This document shows, piece after piece, positions 57,904 through 64,000 of a DNA stretch of 64,000 nucleotides. Both the position numbers and the translations under genes were made by a program. Position 1 is the first letter of the stretch, and the number at the start of each line of letters is the position of its first letter. The notes beneath the pieces were generated by a model. It was not told the origin of the DNA and searched no databases. It saw nothing but the letters and a program-made list of their open reading frames with translations. The DNA lies in NCBI RefSeq assembly GCF_010731855.1, contig NZ_AP022620.1, positions 1,550,001-1,614,000 on the forward strand, in the 5' to 3' direction. Source of the stretch: Mycolicibacterium anyangense. Lineage in GTDB: Bacteria; Actinomycetota; Actinomycetes; Mycobacteriales; Mycobacteriaceae.

Positions 57904-59310
57904 CTAGGAATCGAACCCGAGCCCGAACCGGTCCAGGGTGCGCAGGAAGACATTGCGCTTCCCCGCGTTGTGGTCGGCCCGGTCCAGCGACCACCGGGTG
58001 GCCTGAATCCCGATGCTCGCCAGCGGTTCCGGCGGGAACGGCAGCGGCTTGCGGTTGACCATCTCCAACTCGGTGCGCTCCGTCGGGCGACCGCTCAGCA
58101 GGTCCAGGCAGACGTCGGCGGCGAAGCGGGCGGCACCCACCCCGAGACCGGTGAACCCGTTGACGTAGGCAATGCGTCCGCGGCCGGCCAACCCCCAGTG
58201 CGCACAGAACCGGGTGTTGGTGTCGATCGCACCGGCCCAGCGATGAGTGAACCGGACATCGTCGAGTTGCGGGAAGGTGATGAAGAAGTGCGCGGCCAGC
58301 TTGCGATAGGTCTCGGGCCGGTCCTCGTACATCGGGTCCACCCGGCGGCCGTAGTGGTAGACGGCGTCGTAACCGCCCCACACGATGCGGTTGTCGGCCG
58401 AGAGCCGGTAGTAGTGGAATTGGTTGGAGCTGTCGCCGATCCCCGGGCGTGAGCGCCAGCCGATGCGGTCCAGCTGCTCGTCGGTCAGCGGTTCGGTCGC
58501 CAGCACGTAGTCGTACACCGGAACGGTGTAGAGCCGGTTGCGACGCAGCAGGCTCGGAAAGACGTTGGTGGCCAACACAACCTGGTCCGCGGTGATCACG
58601 CCGCCACGGGTGGTGACCCGCACCGAGGACTGCTCGCGGTCCACCGAGACCGCCGGGGTGTGCTCGAAGATCTGCACACCGTGCTCGGTGGCGGCGCGGG
58701 CAAGTTCGAACACCAGCCGGGCGGGATGCACGATCGCGCAGGTGTCGGCGGCCAGCAACCCGGCGCGATAGGTGGGCGAGGCCACCTCGGCACGCACCGC
58801 GGCCTCGTCCAGGAAGCTGCCGTGACCCTCGGCGGCCGCTTCCTCGAGCCACTGGACCTGGTGTGCCTCGGTGGCCACCGACAGCATGCCGGTGCGCTCC
58901 CAGTCCACCTTCATGCCGTAGCTGTCGATATCGGCCTGCATCCCGTCGAGGTTGGCCAGCCCGAGTTCCTCGAGTCGCTCGAATTCGTCCGGCCAGCGCG
59001 ACTTTCCGTTCTCGGCGCCGTGGGTGATGCTGGCCTCGACGAAGCCGCCGTTGCGTCCGGAGGCCGCCCAGCCGATGCGTTCGGCCTCGATCAGGACCAC
59101 CCGCGCACCGGGGTTGCGTTCGACCGCGTGCAGCGCGCTCCACAGTCCGGCGTAGCCACCACCGACCACCAGCAGGTCACAACTGATCTCGCCGGGCAGG
59201 GCCGGGTAGTCGGGCCGGGGCATGTCCAGCCACATCGACCCGAAAGCTGCCGAGCCCAGTGAGCGAGCGATCAGTTCGGGATCGACGGGGCGGTCAAAAA
59301 CGGTCTGCAC
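57904..59310 (-). CDS. FAD-dependent amine oxidoreductase (DAO/PuuB-type)
   Basis: A 468-residue protein with the FAD motif VVGGGYAGLWSALHAVE, the substrate-domain YALASG equivalents AASGRNGGFVEASITHG, and C-terminal GLAGRGRIAYVNGFTGLGVGAAR, as in gamma-glutamylputrescine oxidase and related amine/amino-acid oxidases. Product would be an aldehyde plus H2O2 or a reduced acceptor. The start is GTG at 59310, 28 bases after the antiporter stop, so it is the last gene of the run from the esterase gene. The exact amine is unknown. Confidence 0.87.
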   Translation of the reverse strand: MQTVFDRPVDPELIARSLGSAAFGSMWLDMPRPDYPALPGEISCDLLVVGGGYAGLWSALHAVERNPGARVVLIEAERIGWAASGRNGGFVEASITHGAENGKSRWPDEFERLEELGLANLDGMQADIDSYGMKVDWERTGMLSVATEAHQVQWLEEAAAEGHGSFLDEAAVRAEVASPTYRAGLLAADTCAIVHPARLVFELARAATEHGVQIFEHTPAVSVDREQSSVRVTTRGGVITADQVVLATNVFPSLLRRNRLYTVPVYDYVLATEPLTDEQLDRIGWRSRPGIGDSSNQFHYYRLSADNRIVWGGYDAVYHYGRRVDPMYEDRPETYRKLAAHFFITFPQLDDVRFTHRWAGAIDTNTRFCAHWGLAGRGRIAYVNGFTGLGVGAARFAADVCLDLLSGRPTERTELEMVNRKPLPFPPEPLASIGIQATRWSLDRADHNAGKRNVFLRTLDRFGLGFDS

Positions 59311-59338
59311 CAGGCCATGGTGCCACGTAGGCCGCCGA

Positions 59339-60463
59339 CTACTTAGCGAACCGGGTCAGCAGCGGTCCGAGGATGGCCAGAACAAACACGTACGGCGTGG
59401 CGATCGGGCCGATCGCGGCCACCGTGGTGCCGGCCAGCCCGATGATCACCAGGGAGAACTCACCGCGCGCGATCAGCGCCGTACCGGCGCGAATCTGGCC
59501 CGGCCGGGCGACGCCGTCACGGCGGGCCGCGTAGGCGCCGGTGAGCACTTTCGTCGCCGCAGTGACGACGGCCAGCGCGATGGCCGCAGGCAACATCGGC
59601 ACCAGGTCGGCGGGGTCCACCGCGAATCCGATCGCCAGGAAGAACACCGCGGCGAACAGATCGCGCAATGGGCCCAGCACGGTGCGCGCGCGCTGGGCGG
59701 TGTCGCCGGTCAGCGTCAGTCCAACCAGGAACGCGCCGACGGCGGCCGAGGCGTGCAGGTGTTCGGCCAGTGCCGCCACGATCAGCGTCAGCCCGAGGAT
59801 GCGCAGCAGCAGTTGTTCGTCGTCGGGGTGGGCGATGAGCCTGCCGACGTGGTGCCCCCAGCGGTACGACGCGGTGAACGCCCCACCGAGTGCAACCAGG
59901 GCCACCACCATCCACAGCAGCGCCTCCCACCAGCCGCCGCCGGCGGCCAGGACCGCGAGCAGAGGCAGGTAGGCCGCCATCGCGAAATCCTCGAGCACCA
60001 ACACCGACAGCACCGCCGGCGTCTCGCGGTTGCCGAGCCGGCGCAGATCGTTGAGCAGCCGGGCGATCACGCCGGATGACGAGATGAAGGTGATGCCGGC
60101 CATCGCCAGGATGCCGACGGCGTCCAGCCCGAGCAGCACGCCGGCGATGGCACCCGGGGTGGCGTTGAGGACGAGGTCCACGCCGGCCGACGGCAGGTGG
60201 TGACGCATGCTGGCGGCGAACTCGGCGATGGAGAACTCCAGGCCGAGGGTGAGCAGCAGCAACACCACGCCGATCGTCGCACCGGTGGAGACGAACTCGC
60301 CCGCCGCGGGTACCGGGGCGATGCCGCCGTTGCCCAGCGCCAGCCCGGCCAGCAGATACAACGGGATGGGTGAGAGCGCGAACCGGCGGGCCAGGGTGCC
60401 CAGAACGGTGAGCACCGTGAGGATGACGCCGAGTTCGAGGAGCAGCGCCACCGACACAGCCAT
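59339..60463 (-). CDS. CPA2-family cation/proton antiporter
   Basis: A 374-residue membrane protein with about ten to twelve helices, KefB/CPA2-type. TFISSSGVIARLL holds the helix-break motif and a later GLEFSI segment is also typical. It lacks a C-terminal RCK domain; the neighbouring TrkA-C gene supplies that, as in KhtTU K+/H+ systems. It should exchange K+ or Na+ for H+. The ATG at 60463 lies 4 bases after the stop of the TrkA-C gene. Coding region is intact. Confidence 0.9.
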   Translation of the reverse strand: MAVSVALLLELGVILTVLTVLGTLARRFALSPIPLYLLAGLALGNGGIAPVPAAGEFVSTGATIGVVLLLLTLGLEFSIAEFAASMRHHLPSAGVDLVLNATPGAIAGVLLGLDAVGILAMAGITFISSSGVIARLLNDLRRLGNRETPAVLSVLVLEDFAMAAYLPLLAVLAAGGGWWEALLWMVVALVALGGAFTASYRWGHHVGRLIAHPDDEQLLLRILGLTLIVAALAEHLHASAAVGAFLVGLTLTGDTAQRARTVLGPLRDLFAAVFFLAIGFAVDPADLVPMLPAAIALAVVTAATKVLTGAYAARRDGVARPGQIRAGTALIARGEFSLVIIGLAGTTVAAIGPIATPYVFVLAILGPLLTRFAK

Positions 60464-60467
60464 GAGG

Positions 60468-60950
60468 TCAGCCCTGGTCGACGATGTGCCGAACCCTGCC
60501 GATACCTTCCTCGGTGCCGATCACCACCAGCACGTCGTGCGCGCGCAGCACCTCCTGGGGTCCCGGCGACGCCAGCACGTCGTCGTCACGCACGATCGCG
60601 ACGATGGAGGCACCGGTGCGGGTACGCGCCCTGGTCTCACCGAGCGCACGGTCGACGAAGGGGGAGGCAGCACCGACCGCGACCTGCCCGGCATCCAGGC
60701 CGGGCACTTCCTTGGTCAGATCGGCGAAGCGTTCCACCATGCGCGGCGCGCCCAGGATCTGGGCCAGCGCGTCAGCTTCCTCGTCGGTCAACCGGAACAC
60801 TGGTCGAGCCTGGTCGGGATCATCGGCGGCATAGACCACGACTTCGAAATCGCCTGAGCGGCGGGCGATCACGCCGATTCGGGCACCATCACGGTTGTCG
60901 AATTCGTAGCGCAGACCGACGCCCGGCAGCAGGACTTCCTTGACCTCCAT
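60468..60950 (-). CDS. TrkA-C domain regulatory subunit of the antiporter
   Basis: A 160-residue soluble protein. The second half, RTRTGASIVAIVRDDDVLASPGPQEVLRAHDVLVVIG, is a TrkA-C (RCK_C) domain; the first half resembles KhtT. It should bind a nucleotide such as c-di-AMP or a cation and gate the antiporter encoded next. ATG at 60950 has GAGAAGG at a good distance; ATG 60959 and 60971 are possible longer starts. It is 36 bases after the fatty acid hydroxylase gene. Confidence 0.87.
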   Translation of the reverse strand: MEVKEVLLPGVGLRYEFDNRDGARIGVIARRSGDFEVVVYAADDPDQARPVFRLTDEEADALAQILGAPRMVERFADLTKEVPGLDAGQVAVGAASPFVDRALGETRARTRTGASIVAIVRDDDVLASPGPQEVLRAHDVLVVIGTEEGIGRVRHIVDQG

Positions 60951-60986
60951 GGGCTCCATCCTTCTCGGCATCCTTTTCGACGCCGG

Positions 60987-61889
60987 CTATCCGGTGGCAG
61001 GTTTCCAGCCCGGCGGACCCAACACGTAGCCGAACCGGTCGCGCCAGCGGGACGCGGCGCGAACGTCGTGGGCGATGGCCACGTATTCGCGGGTCTGCAG
61101 GGTCAGGAGGTTGTAGGTGTTCACCGGTTTGGTCAAACCGTAGTGCGGGCGGAAGGTTTCGGGCTGGAACGTACCGAACAACCGGTCCCAGATGATCAGG
61201 ATGCCGCCGTAGTTCTTGTCCAGGTACTCGGCGTCCATCCCGTGATGCACCCGGTGGTGCGACGGGGTGTTGAAGACGAACTCGATCGGCCGGGGCAGGG
61301 TGCCGATCCGCTCGGTGTGGATCCAGAACTGGTAGATCAGGCTGATCGAGAACCCGGTGAACACCATCCACGGCGGAACACCCAACAGCGGCAACGGAAT
61401 CCACATGATGATCTCGCCGCTGTTGTTCCACTTCTGGCGCAGCGCGGTGGCGAAGTTGTAGTAGATGCTGGAGTGATGGGCCTGATGGGTGGCCCAGATC
61501 AGCCGGACGCGGTGGGCGATGCGGTGGTAGGCGTAGTACAGGATGTCCACCCCGACGATCGCGACGACCCACGTGTACCACGCGCTCGGCGACAGGTGCC
61601 ATGGCGCGACGTAGGCGTACAGCGCGGCATAGCCCAGCAGCGCCAGGAACTTCCAGGCTCCCATCGTGGCTACCGACACCAGCCCCATCGAGATCGACGT
61701 CCAGGCATCGCGGGTCAGATAGCCACCTGCGGCCGGCCGGCCGGGTTCGGCGTCGCCCTCGAGTCGTTCGAGTTTGCGGGCCGCCGTCCACTCGATGGTC
61801 AGCAGCAGCAGGAAGAACGGGATCGCGAACAACACCGGCTCGCGCAGCTGTGACGGCAGAACCGACACCAACTCCCCGATTCGGTCCAC
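60987..61889 (-). CDS. Fatty acid hydroxylase/sterol desaturase-family membrane protein (Erg3-like)
   Basis: A 300-residue membrane di-iron protein. The His boxes are HRIAH, HQAHHSS and HHRVHHG, with four hydrophobic segments around them. The M. tuberculosis homologue (Rv1814, erg3) is named for yeast sterol desaturase, but bacteria usually lack sterols and the substrate may be a lipid or fatty acid. It is on the same strand as the esterase (33-base gap) and the TrkA-C gene (36-base gap). Confidence 0.9.
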   Translation of the reverse strand: MDRIGELVSVLPSQLREPVLFAIPFFLLLLTIEWTAARKLERLEGDAEPGRPAAGGYLTRDAWTSISMGLVSVATMGAWKFLALLGYAALYAYVAPWHLSPSAWYTWVVAIVGVDILYYAYHRIAHRVRLIWATHQAHHSSIYYNFATALRQKWNNSGEIIMWIPLPLLGVPPWMVFTGFSISLIYQFWIHTERIGTLPRPIEFVFNTPSHHRVHHGMDAEYLDKNYGGILIIWDRLFGTFQPETFRPHYGLTKPVNTYNLLTLQTREYVAIAHDVRAASRWRDRFGYVLGPPGWKPATG

Positions 61890-61922
61890 CCTGACACCTC
61901 CCCGCGCGAGTGTAGCCGCGGG

Positions 61923-63440
61923 CTAGCGAAAGCTGAGCACCTGATCGCCCCACGTCGCGCGGATCCTGCCGTCGAGGTCGTCGACCACCCGGTCCTGCGC
62001 GTCGATCACCAGCGTGGCACGCTCGTCGGCGCGGTAGGGCGCCCAGTGCGGTTCGCCGGGCAGGCCCGCCGGTTCGGCGGTCGCGGCGAAGCTGGCCCAG
62101 CGGGCCCGCATCCGCGCCGACAACGCCTCCCCCGTCTTGAGTCCGCCCAGTTTGAAGGTGACGTCGCGCGAGCCGGACACCAGGTTGCCCCATACGTAGA
62201 TCAGCTCGGTGGCGTGCGCGGCACCCAACCGGATCAACTTGAAAATCGGTGTCGCCCAATCGAACCGGTACAGGTAGACCGGAGCCACCGTGCTGTGCCC
62301 CTCGGCGAACCAGACGGTAGGCATCCGGAACCCGACGTCGCTGGCCATTCCCAGGCTGCGGGTGCGGGCCCGTCGGCCCCGGTAGACCGAGCCGATCTGT
62401 TCATAGGTCGGCAGTTGCAGGCTCGGCTGGTCGTCGGCGATCTCCTCGAACATGGTGCGAATTGTCTTGGGGGCGATCGGCATCAGGGGCGAGCGCATGA
62501 ACCGGAACAGGGCGGCTTCGTCCTTGTTCGTGCCGATCAGCAGGGGCACCGGATGGGTCCGCCCGGCCCGGGCCAGTGTCACCGGATAGTCCGGAACCAG
62601 GTCGCCGTCGACGGTGGGAGCGAACGCCAGCCGGCCCGGGGTGGCGGTGGGGACATGGTCGAAGACCTGTGCGGAGGCGTCGACCAGGGCCTGCACCGGT
62701 GCGGCATGGGCCTCCTGCGCGGTCATGCCCAGCCGGTCGAGCACCAGTTGGGCGACCGCGCGGGCGCGGCTGCTGTCGTACACCGACGTGGCCGGCGAGC
62801 TCTGCGCGATCGCCCGGGAGAACAGTCCCGCGGCCTCGGGCACCGCGAGCAGGGTCGTGACGATGCCCGCACCCGCCGACTCGCCGAACAGGGTCACCCG
62901 ATCGGGGTCTCCCCCGAATCCGGCGATGTTGTCGCGCACCCAGCGCAATGCGGCCAGCACATCCCGCAACGCGACGTTGCTGTCGAAACGCGGGTCGAAC
63001 GAGGAGAAGTCGACGAATCCTAGAACGCCGAGGCGATAGTTGATCGTGACCACCACCACGTCCGAACCCGCGGCCAGGGTGGCGCCGTCATAGAGCGGTT
63101 GGCTGCCGGAGCCGAAGATATAGGCCCCGCCGTGTACCCACACCATCACCGGTTTGGGTCCGCCCGAAGAGTCCGACGGCGCCCAGACGTTGAGGAACAG
63201 GCAGTCTTCGTCGGCCCGAGTGCCCAGTCCCATCGGGATCGGGCTGCGCGGCTGCGGGCTGACCGGCCCGAATGCGGTTGCATCCGCGACCTCGGTCCAG
63301 GGCTCTGGCGGCTGCGGCGCCCGCCAGCGCAGGTCACCGACAGGCGCGGCGGCGTACCGCAGACCCTTCCAGATCCGCACCCGGCCGTCGTCGCTTCCTC
63401 GGACCGGCCCGTAGCCGGTCTGCACCACTTCGGTAGTCAT
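61923..63440 (-). CDS. Carboxylesterase/lipase, type B family (LipT-like)
   Basis: A 505-residue alpha/beta hydrolase. GESAGAG with nucleophile Ser188, GTNKDEAALF with the catalytic Glu and GAAHATELIYVWG with the His complete the triad; VWVHGGAYIFGSG is the oxyanion-hole motif and EDCLFLNVWAP is the family signature. It hydrolyses esters; substrate unknown. The ATG at 63440 has GGAG upstream. It is the first gene of a minus-strand run through the FAD oxidoreductase. A tandem CTCACCAC repeat lies 8 bases before its start. Confidence 0.92.
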   Translation of the reverse strand: MTTEVVQTGYGPVRGSDDGRVRIWKGLRYAAAPVGDLRWRAPQPPEPWTEVADATAFGPVSPQPRSPIPMGLGTRADEDCLFLNVWAPSDSSGGPKPVMVWVHGGAYIFGSGSQPLYDGATLAAGSDVVVVTINYRLGVLGFVDFSSFDPRFDSNVALRDVLAALRWVRDNIAGFGGDPDRVTLFGESAGAGIVTTLLAVPEAAGLFSRAIAQSSPATSVYDSSRARAVAQLVLDRLGMTAQEAHAAPVQALVDASAQVFDHVPTATPGRLAFAPTVDGDLVPDYPVTLARAGRTHPVPLLIGTNKDEAALFRFMRSPLMPIAPKTIRTMFEEIADDQPSLQLPTYEQIGSVYRGRRARTRSLGMASDVGFRMPTVWFAEGHSTVAPVYLYRFDWATPIFKLIRLGAAHATELIYVWGNLVSGSRDVTFKLGGLKTGEALSARMRARWASFAATAEPAGLPGEPHWAPYRADERATLVIDAQDRVVDDLDGRIRATWGDQVLSFR

Positions 63441-63447
63441 CGCTCTC

Positions 63448-63471
63448 CTCACCACCTCACCACCTCACCAC
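63448..63471 (-). repeat. Three tandem copies of CTCACCAC in the esterase leader
   Basis: Three exact 8-base units run from 63448 to 63471, directly upstream of the esterase ribosome site. On the minus strand the unit is GTGGTGAG. Such a tract can expand or contract by slippage and might affect translation of the esterase. It is the beginning of the 182-base divergent region between the esterase and the SMR genes. Confidence 0.75.
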
Positions 63472-63622
63472 GTTACCGACGAGTAATAGCGGTGGTCGCT
63501 GTGTGCGACGTTGGGCTGCTCACACGACGGCTATCCTGGCCGGGCTGCTCACTCCCGGACCGCCGCCGGGCGTTGGCACCGGCGACTCGGCGCGGAGCAG
63601 CGAGCAGACGGAGGTGCCGCGG

Positions 63623-63961
63623 GTGCGCAAGTGGGTTCTGCTGCTGGGCGCCATCAGCATCGAGGTCACCGCGACCCTCTCGCTGCGCGCGTCGGTGGAC
63701 CAGAAGGCCTGGCTGCTGGTCGTGGTGGTGGGCTACCTCGCCTCGTTCGTCCTGCTCGCCATGGTGTTGCGGGCCGGTATGCCGGTCGGCGTGGCCTACG
63801 GGATCTGGGGCGCGCTGGGCACCGCCATCACCGCGGTGACGGCCACGGTCATCTTCGGCGACCCGTTCACCACGCCGATCATCGCGGGTATCGCACTGAT
63901 CATCGGCGGGGTGCTGATGGTCGAACTGGGATCGCGGCACACCGACGGCGGCACCGGATGA
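63623..63961 (+). CDS. SMR-family efflux subunit (first of a pair)
   Basis: A 112-residue protein with four transmembrane helices. The GAISIEVTATLSLRAS start holds Glu14, the proton/drug-binding residue of EmrE. Later GVAYGIWGALGT and GIALIIGGVLMVEL match the SMR family. It should export cationic compounds in exchange for protons. GTG at 63623 has GGAGG 8 bases upstream; the frame also opens at 63503. A second SMR gene starts in the last bases of this one, suggesting a paired, heterodimeric system. Confidence 0.9.
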   Translation: MRKWVLLLGAISIEVTATLSLRASVDQKAWLLVVVVGYLASFVLLAMVLRAGMPVGVAYGIWGALGTAITAVTATVIFGDPFTTPIIAGIALIIGGVLMVELGSRHTDGGTG

Positions 63962-64000
63962 TGTGGCTGACGCTGGCCGGGGCGATTCTGGTCGAGGTGT
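63958..64000 (+). CDS. Second SMR-family subunit, N-terminus only (cut by window end)
   Basis: The ATGATG at 63958-63963 overlaps the previous stop (ATGA). The visible 14 residues, MMWLTLAGAILVEV, show the start of helix 1 with the conserved Glu in AGAILVEV, the same place as in the first gene. It runs past the window end. Identification rests on these few residues and on the known habit of SMR genes to come in pairs. Confidence 0.75.
   Translation, partial: MMWLTLAGAILVEV

Overview
The window is high-GC actinobacterial chromosome, almost certainly a Mycobacterium (Mycolicibacterium-type). The evidence is a set of mycobacterium-specific genes (apa, garA, secA2, glcB, guaB1, F420/deazaflavin enzymes, an IdeR box, a KstR-type operator) and a gene order that follows, in reverse, the M. 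tuberculosis block from about Rv1862 (adhA) to Rv1814 (erg3), as far as I remember that map. Parts of the M. tuberculosis block are missing here: modA, the PE_PGRS genes, vapBC13, the Rv1835c acylase and ilvG. Other genes are extra: an orphan PrrB-like kinase, an IdeR-box gene, two additional BacA-like transporters, a MBL hydrolase and a VOC protein. I see no phage, insertion sequence, CRISPR array, tRNA or rRNA.

Layout. 1-7.5 kb: a truncated CoA-transferase gene, phosphoketolase, a CPBP protease, a CGNR/ABATE regulator facing a hypothetical gene across an inverted-repeat promoter, adhA facing an Acg-type nitroreductase, and a GlsB-like membrane protein. 7.5-14 kb: secreted antigen Apa, molybdate transporter modBC without modA, an atypical SDR, an LLM oxidoreductase and type II NADH dehydrogenase ndh. 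14-20.2 kb: a small haem-binding-type secreted protein, an orphan histidine kinase, and the complete urease operon ureABCFGD. 20.2-23.1 kb: a thioesterase, an iron-regulated gene behind an IdeR box, a perfect CRP-type site, and blaI-blaR. 23.1-31.8 kb: gnd1, guaB1, a Pro/acid-rich small ORF overlapping a pair of CNNM membrane proteins, a conserved protein, and glcB. 31.9-34.8 kb: a VWA membrane protein and an alpha/beta hydrolase.

35-46.3 kb is a long minus-strand block: gcvP behind a tandem glycine riboswitch, two MerR regulators (ResR-like and FtsR-like) around a bifunctional nuclease, garA, gcvH, a DUF881/small-basic-protein/DUF881 cluster, pgsA2 and secA2. It joins glycine cleavage, central-metabolism signalling, cell division control and accessory secretion. 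46.4-52.2 kb holds three tandem paralogues of the BacA/SbmA-type ABC transporter; the third has Arg instead of Lys in Walker A. 52.2-57 kb: a MBL hydrolase, a VOC protein and KstD-like flavoprotein behind a KstR-type palindrome, a TetR regulator facing a deazaflavin reductase, and a secreted trypsin-like protease. 57-64 kb: a lectin-LysM protein, a compact run of esterase, fatty acid hydroxylase/sterol desaturase-family protein, TrkA-C protein, CPA2 antiporter and FAD oxidoreductase, then a paired SMR efflux system cut by the window end.

The most interesting items are the ABC transporter triplication with an altered Walker A, the Pro/acid-rich ORF coupled to the CNNM genes (a candidate Mg2+-responsive leader), the KstR-type site in front of an unassigned flavoprotein, the orphan PrrB-like kinase, and modBC without modA. 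All functional calls come from reading the translated sequence and remembered family knowledge; no database search was run.
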